NCBI GenBank assembly: GCA_023055425.1
Contig: JALGPY010000004.1
Coordinates: 17,507,718 to 17,571,717, forward strand
Reading direction: 5' to 3'
Length of the DNA stretch: 64,000 nucleotides
Origin: Linanthus parryae
Lineage: Eukaryota > Streptophyta > Magnoliopsida > Ericales > Polemoniaceae
Shown: in pieces, positions 55,868 through 64,000 of the stretch
Layout of the letters: each line of letters starts with the position of its first letter
Numbering within the stretch: the stretch's first letter is position 1
Position numbers and translations under genes: made by a program
The notes under the pieces: generated by a model
Seen by the model: only the letters and a program-made list of their open reading frames with translations
Databases searched by the model: none
What the model was told of the DNA's origin: nothing

Positions 55868-56185
55868 CTGCAGAAAAGCAAGAAAAAAGGGGGGAGAAAT
55901 ATACCCACTTTCAGTTTAAATTTCAGTTCAGATTCAAGAAGCAATTTTGGTTTGTTAGAAGAAGATGAACAGTTCGGGGTTAGTTCTGGGCTTAGAATCT
56001 CAGAATTTCAGAAGTTCTACATTCGAAATCATCTCAATCTGGTGATTCAATCAGTTCTGATTTTAGCAAAAGCCTCTTTCGCAGTTCTCAATAAACAAAA
56101 TATATTCCAAATCGCTCCATGTTTTATAGATCCAAGACAGTTCAAAGGATATTTAAATACATTGATGGAATTAAGCAAAGCCAAC
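55868..56185 (-). other. 5'UTR intron of the element A antisense gene
   Basis: The donor ACAAG/GTTGGC (minus strand, 56185) and the pyrimidine-rich acceptor CTGCAG (55868-55873), two bases before the ATG, match the 33101-33365 intron of element B. Confidence 0.6.
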
Positions 56186-56279
56186 CTTGTTTTGGTGAAG
56201 CAAGTTGAAGGAGACGATTGACAAGGAAGAACTGATGGTTGATTACTTGAATCTGCTCTTGAAGGCGTCCAAGTAACAT

Positions 56280-56425
56280 TCACTTTAGAGAGAGAATTGA
56301 TGCTTTGCAACAATGGAGAGCATAGAGTATTTATTCAAAACAATGAGGAGTCTCGTCCTTTCTGTAGTCGAATCGCAACCGCCACCGTCGAATCTCGCAA
56401 TCACAGGACGAGCTGACGTCACGCC
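56280..56425 (-). promoter_or_regulatory. Promoter of the element A antisense gene
   Basis: On the minus strand, the bZIP/TGA-type palindrome TGACGTCA (56414-56421) lies about 80 bases upstream of a TATA-like GAATAAATACTC (near 56325-56336). Both sites and the sequence between them are conserved in element B at 32851-32946. Confidence 0.6.
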
Positions 56426-56569
56426 TAAAACACTAAAAGAACAGACGGCACGACTCTAGGGGTTCTAGGTCATAATGGCACGCACGGGGGCTGATTTTGC
56501 GTGTATTTGAATTGGTGCGTGGCAGCGACGCGTGCATTGTTTCCTGCGCATTGAAGCCTATCCGGCTAA

Positions 56570-57169
56570 TGTAGATAGTGCTTTCTAGAAAGACAGATCT
56601 TAGCCACGTGACGATCATCCAGCACACCTAGCTGTGCTCCACACACACTGGATCACCACCCGCGCTGATCCACGTGGGGGCTGCGAGACAGGGCCCTCGC
56701 ATACCACCACATGGGACTTGTAGGAACTTAGTGGTTTTGAGGCTAGAGTAAGTCCTGTCGCGCGCGAGCGACAACCAAGCCCGCGCGCGACCTTTAGTAA
56801 CTAGTTTGAGAGATTTATGATACGACCTCCATAAACCCGGTAAACCTCATAACGGTTCAGGTATACGCGGACGAAGTGCGTAACGGTTTCTATATACGCG
56901 GACGAACGTGTCGTTGTCGTTAAGGTAATTAAGACGCCATTAATGGGCGCATTAACCCACTACAACGGTTACATTATTTGTTATATATAGGATCGTTAAC
57001 CCTTCCATACAAGGACGAATCACCTGAGCTACGCGGAAGCTCTGCCAAAATCCTTTCTCTATCTCTCTCTCAGTTACCATTGCCTTACTCTCTCCCTACA
57101 GACACCCTGCTCTTTCTGTGTTCTTTCTATCCCCTGCTCTTGGTGTATATTGAATCCTCCTTAAGGGAT
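56570..57169 (+). repeat. Element A 3' LTR, end truncated
   Basis: It starts TGTAGATAGTGC and matches 26942-27540 throughout with about 7% differences by eye. Homology stops at CTCCTTAAGGGAT (57169), 13 bases before the expected LTR end, and the sequence then passes into the older host element. Confidence 0.88.
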
Positions 57170-57571
57170 ACGAACTGCCTGTCGAGCAGCTAATTCATCT
57201 CAAAGTAGCTCATCTACCCTCATAGCATTGGCCACGTTGCGTCAGCAATGGCTCTCGCGACCCCTGCCTCTTCCGCAGGCATGCGGGGTCTTTTTAGCTT
57301 AGCTCCCTGTTGGTCACCCAAGGAGCAGTATCCTCGTGTCTCTATGCCTGGTGCGCAAAAGTCTCTCTGGATCTTCTAAATTAGGGACAATGGCTAATTT
57401 TGAGAACGGCTCATGCACCAAGAGAAGTACCAGAAAACACGGACATCATTAGGATGCAGGTACGTAAATAATATAAACTAAAAAGTACAATCCCTAAACC
57501 TAACAATTATAATACATTCAACCGAAGTTCCCGGCAACGGCGCCAAAAACTTGACACTTTCCAACCACAAG
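57170..57571 (-). mobile_element. Athila-like gypsy element: PBS and gag start
   Basis: On the minus strand this begins with the last 20 bases of an LTR (57571-57552), then a short spacer, the PBS (57545-57527) and a decayed gag start (PNLEDPERLLRTRHRD near 57390-57340). It is the continuation of the minus-strand gypsy relic on the far side of element A (26941 leftwards). Element A inserted in its gag region and the copia element at 57572 inserted in its LTR. Confidence 0.6.
57527..57545 (-). other. Primer-binding site of tRNA-Asp type
   Basis: The minus strand reads TGGCGCCGTTGCCGGGAAC, the sequence next to Athila LTRs and complementary to the 3' end of plant tRNA-Asp, with the usual AAGTTTT spacer preceding it. 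Confidence 0.75.
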
Positions 57572-58788
57572 TGTAAGTTCAGCTTGTTTCACAAGCTTGA
57601 AACAACTTATCTGTTTCAAGGCCTTGAAACTGATTTCAAGTGTTCGAAACAAGCACTGCAGATTTTGGCATGAACTTATGGGGAGCTTTTGATTCTATTC
57701 TAACTCCAAATCTATTATAAGTTATTAGATGTTTTTTTATGTTGAAAGACAAATCTTTCTTATATTCTAAACTGCGATTAATCTATTTGTTTGACTCAGT
57801 TTGTGCATAGTTTCTTGTTTTGCAGGATTATTTCCTAATTTATTTGAATGAAGTATAGAAATCAATCAGTCAAAGTTATTATGAATATTGATCTGGTGCG
57901 TCTAAAGCTTCCCAAACTTCTCACAAACAAGATCAATTCAGTATCTTTGAATATACTGAGCAACTAGCCGTTGGGAGAACTGTGAGAAGAGTCAGAGCCT
58001 TGCAGCTGGATTTTAGGAAAGTTGGTTAATGAAGATCTTGCATATCTTCAAATTCTAACAAGCAGCATAAGAGGGATTTTGAATGGAGAATTTTGGAGAC
58101 ACTACATAGAAGAACACACAGAGACATTAAAACTTCATAGAGGATTGACAAGCAATCAAGAAGAAGATCTACATAACATAATCCAATCATCTAAAGAACA
58201 CTGCATTATCATTGAAGCTTTAGTCCTTAGTGTTCTTCGCTTCTAATCTTCATTTGTATATCTTTTATGTAATACTTCCAGTTCTTTATCTTGTGGATTG
58301 TTCAAATTGAACAATAGAGAATACTTAGTTAATATGTTAGCTAGAGCAGGTACCTGATAGGTTAGTGAGAACCACAAGCTGTAATAGAGTAACGCATCTC
58401 TCTGTGCATGAAATCTAGGGCTTAGCTTTTGATTAGTAAGAATTGAGTTGAAAATACTGCAGGAATTAAGTCCCTGAGGTAGAGACTCTATAAATCTCCG
58501 TGTCTCTTGCATTTACTTTGCTGCATATTACTTAGCTTATACAGTGCTCAAAACAGTTTTAAGTTCAAGGGCCTGAAACCCACAAGGCCTTGAAAAATAT
58601 CATCTTTCTCTATACTATCTATTTTGATTCCAAGGACTTGAAACTCATTTCAAGGCCTTGAAATACTATCTGCACTTCACAAACTTCTTTGAAACCACTC
58701 TTTTAGAAATAGGTTCAAAAGTTTCCATACTCTATTCACCCCCCTTTCTAGAGTATTGATTCTGTAGTTATTCCTAATGTATTGTCCA
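57572..58788 (+). repeat. SIRE-like copia 5' LTR
   Basis: It starts TGTAAGTTCAGC, where the 3' copy at 63823 reads GGTAAGTTTATG, and ends GTCCA five bases before the PBS. Two exact copies of TTTCAAGGCCTTGAAA (57614-57629 and 58648-58663) and several variants lie within it. The 74-codon frame at 58022-58246 is not gene-like. Confidence 0.7.
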
Positions 58789-58793
58789 TCAAT

Positions 58794-58805
58794 TGGTATC
58801 AGATC
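58794..58805 (+). other. Primer-binding site of the SIRE-like copia
   Basis: TGGTATCAGATC is complementary to the initiator tRNA-Met 3' region with one change, five bases after the LTR end. Confidence 0.75.
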
Positions 58806-58869
58806 TTGTATCACTGCATAGATCTGACAATCTTGTGATTAGGAGTACTATAGGAGATGGTGGTTTCTC

Positions 58870-60578
58870 ATAGGGAAGAGATGCTAATAGACCTCCCTTG
58901 TTATGTGGTGATAATTCTGTGCACCGGAAAGCCCTGATGAAAATGTTCATCATTGATCAAGACATGGAGCTTTGGACTATCATTAAGAAGGTTCCTCACA
59001 TATTCTATACTGAGAAAGATGGGATCCTAACTCTGAAAAATGAGAATTCACTTTCTACTTCTGAAAAAGAGCAATTTTGTAAAAAATATAGAGCAATGAA
59101 TCTCTTATATTGTGCTTTGAGTGCAGATGAATTGAATGGGATTTCAGGATGCAATACTGCCAAGGAGATAGGGGATAACCTTGTAGTGACCTTTGAAGGA
59201 ACTAGCCATGTCAGGAAAACCAAGATCAACATATTCCTCAGGAAATATGAGCTATTCAAGACGAATGGAGATGAACCAATCAGAGACATGTTCAAAAGAT
59301 TCACTGATATTGCCAACAACCTTGATTCATTGGGAAAACATATTTCCAATGAAGAAAAGGTTAGACAGATTCTGAGGAGTCTTCCTAAAGCAAAATGGGA
59401 GCCAAAGACTACTTCCCTTGAAGAGGCTAAAGATCTATCATCTCTTCAACTTGATGACTTGCAAGGAAAGCTGCTCACACATGAGATCTCTATGAATGAA
59501 GTTCATGGAGATTTACCAGACAGTGTCAAGAACTTAGCCTTCTAGTCCAAGGAAAAATAACCTTCTCAAATCCTTGAAACTGAAGAAGATGATGGCGAAG
59601 ATCCTTTTACTCTCATTTCAAAAGCATTAACCATGATTCTAAAGATGAAAAAGAACCTTGGAAACAAAGATTGCAGTAAGGAAAAAACACATATCCTCTA
59701 GTAGCAGAGACTACAAGGGTAAAGCTATCTCTCATGGTAATAAAACTAAAGTAATGAATTGCTTTTAGTCTGGTGATGCAGGACATTTAATCATAGACTA
59801 CCCATACAAGAAAAACAATCATTTTTAGAAGAAAGACCATGAAAGAAGAAAGAAAGCTATGGCAGCTTCTTGGAGTGATTCTGATTGCAGTGATTCTGAA
59901 TCAAAAGAAGAACAAGAAAACCTCTGCCTTATGGCCAAGCATGATGAATGTTCTGAAAAGAACATTGAGGTAATGGTAAATTGTCTAATTTCTAAACCCA
60001 CAGATGTCCACACTATCTTAGAACAATGCTTTTAAGTGAGGAGGACAATCTGAAAGAGATTAGAACTATGAAAGATAAGGTTCATGAGCACGCAAAAGAG
60101 AACTTGGAACTTGTTTACAAAAATAAAAGCCTTGAAATTTCTCAGAAGAATTCTGACATAGATTTCAAAGGCTTGGAAACCAGTTCCAAGGCCTTGAAAA
60201 CTCAAAGTAGTCACTGAGAACTCTCTTTTGAGTGACAGAACTGTTTCTCTAAGACATCATCGTGATGAATTGGAGGAACAAAAGACTACTCTAACTGAGA
60301 ATCTTTAAGATGCTAAGAAGGTTATGAAAAATATTGCTGGCTTAGAACACAATCCGAACATGATTCTTGGAGGAAGCTTACAGTCTATTCACAAAACTGG
60401 TATTGGCTACAATCGAAACCTTCCTAGAAAAAGCAACACCAGATTTGTGAAGGCTAGTAACAAAACTTCTCCTAAGTGCCATTACTGCAACAGAATTGGT
60501 CATGTTAAAATGACTTGTCCTTTTACAAGAAGAAACCCTCAAATAATGAGGAACACTTTTCCATTTCAACTTAAATGA
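58870..60578 (+). pseudogene. SIRE-like gag, pseudogene
   Basis: The gag core is open at 58898-59545 (KALMKMFIIDQDMELWTIIK, then LPKAKWEPKTTSLEEAKDLS). A first zinc knuckle near 59758 is degenerate (a stop and Cys changes around GDAGHLIIDY). A Ser/Asp-rich stretch (SDSDCSDSESKEEQENL in the family style, near 59875-59930) and a coiled segment (60026-60217) follow. A second zinc knuckle, CHYCNRIGHVKMTC, lies near 60478-60519. Stops at 59543, 60034 and 60218 break the frame. Confidence 0.8.
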
Positions 60579-60599
60579 CTAGTTAGACAGATTTGGGTT

Positions 60600-63500
60600 C
60601 CAAAAGGGGTTAAACCACCTAACATGGTTGACCCCGGATATGAAACTAAATTCCACACTTGGTCTAACAGCTGGGTAAGGCAGTGAATGGTGTTTGCAAG
60701 ATGTCACCAAGAGTAAAGATCAAAGATGGTTCATGGATAGTGGATGCTCCAGACACATGAGTGGAAAGAGATCTTTATTCTCAAAACTGAAAGAGCAATA
60801 TGAATGAAGTGCAACATATTAGGTATTGGTACATTTGGTTCAGATTCTGAAAATTCTATTTATGATTTTTATTTAGTTGATGGTTTAAAGTTCAATCTGC
60901 CTAGAATATCTAAACTTTGTGATAATGGAAATAAGGTTATCTTTAACAAAGAGAGATGTGTTGTGCAAAATGAGGAATCTGGAATCTGCATTATCACTGC
61001 CTCATGGTCAAAAAATGTGTATACTTTACACACAAACAAATTTGCATGTTAAAGCTTGAAGTGTCTCAAGGCCTTGAAAGAGGATTCGAAGCTTTGGAAC
61101 ATAAATCTTGGACACATTAGCTTGCATACCTTGAACAAGCTGACTTCAAAAGACCTAGTAAGAGGTCTGACTTCTATCAAATTCAAAGATGATGAAGAAT
61201 GCAAAGCCTGTTCCCAAAGTAAGCAGACAAGGAGCTCATTCAAGCCATATAAATTTGTAAGTACTACTAGACCCATTGAACTAATTCACATGGACAATTT
61301 TGGACATATGAGGACTCAAACTCCAAAAGGTGAGATATATATGTTAGTTACTGTTGATGATTATTGTAGATATACTTGAGTTATGTTTCTTAGAGATAAT
61401 CTGAAGCTTTAACTGAATTTTCAAAGCTTGGTAAGGAGCTTCAAATATTGAGAAACCTACCAAATGCTTCAATCAGAAGTGATCGCGGTAGAGAACTTGA
61501 TCAACTTTAGTTTGATTTATTTTGTGCAAAGTATGGTATCTCTCACAACCTTTCTGCTCCAAGAACTCCTCGATATAATGGTGTTCTTGAAATAAAGAAG
61601 ACGACTCTTGAAGACATGTCAAGGATAATGCTTCTAGTGAAAAAGTTACAAAGTCATTCAGTGCAAAAGTTGTGAACACAACCAACTACATACTTAACAG
61701 GTGCTTGATTAGGCAAATCTTGAAGAAGACTGCCGATGAACTTTTCAAAGGAAGAAAGCCAAATATTTCATATTTCAAACATTTGGCTGCACTTGTTTTG
61801 TTCACAACAATGGTAAGGACAATCTTGTTAAGTTTGATGCAAGAAGTGATGAAGGTATCTTTCTTGGTTATTATATGAATATCAAAACTTATAAAATTTA
61901 CAATAAAAGAACTAAGCTTGTTGAATAAAGTATTCATGTCATTTTTGAGGAAAGCTATGATGGTTCCTCGAGGGAAAGTTTACAGACTTGACATTGAACT
62001 AGCATGAGTCAGAAGTTGAGTAGAGACTTCACTTGGTGTCAAGGATAGCTTGCAGGAAAACAGGAAGAAGTTTCAAGGCCTTGAAAGTGGTTCTCAAATA
62101 CTTGAAAATGAGCAACAGATGAATCGAAGTGATAAAGCAACTTCCTCAAGGTCTCAAAGGATTGAAAAGTTACCTAGAGAAACTGAGCCATGGACACCAA
62201 GAAAAAGATTCAAATATCTTTCATCTCATCTAGTTGACAACATTATATATGATCCTTCCACTGGTACACATACAAGATCACAATTGAAGAATTTATGTGC
62301 TTTTAATGCTTTTGTTTCTCTTTTAGAACCCAAAAATGTGAAAGAAGCATTACAAGAAGCAGACTGGATCATTGCAATGCAAAGGGAACTCAATGAATTT
62401 TAGAGAAATAAGGTGTGGAATCTAGTTCCTTCGCCAAAACATCAGTCTGTTATTGGAACAAGATGGGTGTTCAGAAACAAGATCGATTAAAATGTCAAGG
62501 AAATTAGAAACAAATCCAGACTAGTAGCTCAAGGCTACAATCAAGAAGAAGGTATTGATCATGAGGATACTTTTGCTCCTGTTGCAAGGTTAGAAGCATT
62601 TAGAATGTTACTTGCATTTGCATCTTACATGAACATTAAACTTTTTCAAATGGATGACAAGTGTGCATTTACAAATGGTTACTTGCAATATGAAGTTTTT
62701 TTTTATAAACTTGACAAGGCTCTCAATGGTTTAAAACAAGCTATAAGGGCTTGATATGAAAGACTGTCAAAGTTTTTACTTGAAAATGGATTCAAGAGAG
62801 GATTGGTTGATAAAACTATTTTCATAAAGACTCATGAGAAAGTCATTTCAGTAGATCAAATATATGTTGATGATATTCTGTTTGGAGCTACTAATGATTC
62901 TCTTTTCAAGGATTTCTCATGTCTTATGAGCAGGGAATTTAAGATGACCTTAATGGGAGAACTGAACTTCTTCCTTGGACTGCATGTACAACAAATGAAG
63001 AAATGAATCTTTCTACATCAAAATAAGTATATGGACTTGATAAACAAGTATAATATGTCTCAGCCCAAAGTTGCAAAGACTCCTATGAGTTCTACACTAT
63101 CCTTAGATAAGGATCAAGCTAGTAAGAGTGTAAATCTGAAAGAGTATAGAGGTATGATTGCATCTTTTCTATATCTCACTGCTAGTTGACCATGCATTAT
63201 GTTTGTTGTCTTCATGTGTGCAAGATTTTAATCTGATCCCAAAGAGTCATATTTAACTGCTGTTAAAAGAATATTCAGATATCTCAATGGTACCAAAGAC
63301 TTAGGGCTTTGATATCTAAAACAGTCTAAGTTCTCTCTTTGTCGATATTCAGATGCTGACTTTACAGGATATAAAATTGACTGAAAAATCACTTCAGAGT
63401 GTTGCCAATTCCTTGGTTCATGCCTGATTAGCTGGCATTCAAACAAACAGAACTCTGTGGCATTATCAACAGCTGAAGCTAAATATATAGAAGCTGGAGC

Positions 63501-63760
63501 ATGTTGTTCACAAGTACTATGGATTGCTCAGCAGATGAGGGATATTGGATTTGATTTCAAAGAAATACCTATCAAATGTGACAACACCAGTGCTATTTCA
63601 ATTACAAAGAATCCAGTTCAGCATTCCAGAACCAAGCACATAGATGTTTGACATCATTTCATCAGAGATCATGCTGAGAAAGGTGATATTATTCTTGAAT
63701 TTGTCTCTACTAACATGAGCTGGAAAAAATTTCACTAAACCATTTCCTGAAGAAAGATTT
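60600..63760 (+). pseudogene. SIRE-like pol (protease, integrase, RT, RNase H), pseudogene
   Basis: The protease motif MDSGCSRHMSG lies near 60735. The GAG-pre-integrase domain (NLGHISLHTLNKL ... CKACSQSK) spans 61100-61235. Integrase starts at LIHMDNFGHM (61285) and continues through IRSDRGREL (61475) and RYNGVLE (61575). The RT includes GTRWVFRNKID (62458), QMDDKCAFTNG and the catalytic YVDD (YVDDILFGAT near 62860). RNase H ends in ALSTAEAKYIEA and HSRTKHIDV (63640). More than ten stops or frameshifts interrupt the frame; residues of the main catalytic motifs are still readable. Confidence 0.85.
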
Positions 63761-63807
63761 ACAACCCTAAGATTAAAGCTGGGTATGCTCAATAAGGAAG
63801 CATTGGT

Positions 63808-63822
63808 TTAGGGGGAGTATAG
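63808..63822 (+). other. Polypurine tract of the SIRE-like copia
   Basis: TTTAGGGGGAGTATAG directly precedes the 3' LTR start GGTAAGTT. The GGGGGAGTAT form is usual for this lineage. Confidence 0.7.
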
Positions 63823-64000
63823 GGTAAGTTTATGGTAAAGCTTTATGTGTTTCAAAGTTTTGAACTGATTTTCAAAGCCTTAAAAATAATTTCAAAGCAT
63901 TGATATTATTTGTTTCAACAATATAGATTTTCAAGGCCTTGAAACTCTTTTCAAAGCCTTGAAAATAAGTCTTTATGCTTTATAGTCAAAAACTGGATTA
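63823..64000 (+). repeat. SIRE-like copia 3' LTR, first 178 bases
   Basis: It begins GGTAAGTTTATGG after the polypurine tract, where the 5' LTR has TGTAAGTTCAGC. It contains one exact palindrome TTTCAAGGCCTTGAAA (63929-63944) and two variants. It continues beyond the window. Confidence 0.65.

Larger units (their letters stand above)
26942..57169 (+). mobile_element. Element A: Tat-like Ty3-gypsy retrotransposon interrupted by element B
   Basis: In order on the plus strand: LTR (26942-27552), PBS, gag-protease (27593-30194), RT, RNase H and the start of an archaeal-type RNase H (to 32030), element B inserted, the rest of that RNase H and integrase (47750-49656), two tandem-repeat blocks, a short antisense frame, an antisense PMD-like gene and the 3' LTR (56570-57169). 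Without B it is about 14.5 kb. The two LTRs differ at roughly 40-50 of 600 positions by eye, so A is much older than B. All long frames contain stops. The last dozen bases of the 3' LTR are missing and no target duplication is visible. Confidence 0.9.
57572..64000 (+). mobile_element. Ty1-copia retrotransposon, SIRE/Maximus-like, decayed; runs off the window
   Basis: In order: 5' LTR (57572-58788), PBS, gag with two zinc knuckles, protease, integrase, RT-RNase H, polypurine tract (about 63808-63820) and the start of the 3' LTR (63823 onward). Gag of this type, with a long hydrophilic coiled segment between two zinc knuckles, is characteristic of SIRE/Maximus. Many stops and frameshifts throughout make it non-functional. 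A 16-bp palindrome (TTTCAAGGCCTTGAAA) is scattered through LTRs and interior. Confidence 0.85.

Overview
The window is a stretch of plant nuclear genome, almost certainly an angiosperm, made almost entirely of transposable elements. The evidence is plant-specific LTR-retrotransposon lineages (BARE/Angela-like and SIRE/Maximus-like Ty1-copia, Tat-like and Athila-like Ty3-gypsy), a CACTA transposon, a hAT transposon, GT-AG introns and a tRNA-derived SINE-like sequence. I found no ordinary host gene with a convincing open frame. The species cannot be named from the sequence.

Layout. 1-2074: Athila-like LTR ending at a typical LTR 3' end but without the internal region behind it. 2075-4559: unassigned, with a GC-rich patch. 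4560-7365: decayed hAT element with CCGGTTCGG-type subterminal repeats and a broken transposase. 7566-10686: CACTA element with one terminal repeat and a TNP2 N-terminal domain on the minus strand, cut by the next LTR. 10687-17270: Ty3-gypsy LTR, primer-binding site and decayed interior. 17275-22574: minus-strand BARE/Angela-like copia with LTR, PBS, leader and gag to integrase; RT and the far LTR are missing. 22575-26941: decayed minus-strand gypsy pieces.

The core (26942-57169) is two related Tat-like Ty3-gypsy retrotransposons, one inside the other. Element A (plus strand, older, LTRs several percent diverged) was split inside its second RNase H domain by element B (minus strand, 32031-47749, 15,719 bp). 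B has two 645-bp LTRs that differ at only a few positions, a perfect 5-bp target duplication (AGGCT), an intact 870-aa gag-protease frame and an intact 1201-aa RT/RNase H/archaeal-type RNase H/integrase frame. In both elements gag-protease and pol are in the same frame, separated by one UGA.

Both elements also carry, between pol and the 3' LTR and on the opposite strand, a six-coding-exon gene for a plant-mobile-domain (PMD)-like protein. It has its own TATA and TGACGTCA promoter and a 5'UTR intron. In B it is fully open (about 1299 aa); in A it is broken. A second short antisense frame of exactly 115 aa is found in both copies. Between the convergent sense and antisense units lies a tandem array whose units each hold a small hairpin with compensatory base changes. 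I consider this antisense, intron-bearing cargo plus hairpin array the most interesting system in the window. Introns in antisense orientation would not be removed from the genomic RNA, which would explain how they survive retrotransposition.

57170-57571: continuation of the minus-strand Athila-like host element (gag start, tRNA-Asp-type PBS, first 20 bp of LTR). Element A interrupts its gag side, and a plus-strand SIRE/Maximus-like copia element (57572 to the window end) interrupts its LTR. That copia is decayed by many stops but its domain order is complete, and it is studded with a 16-bp palindrome.
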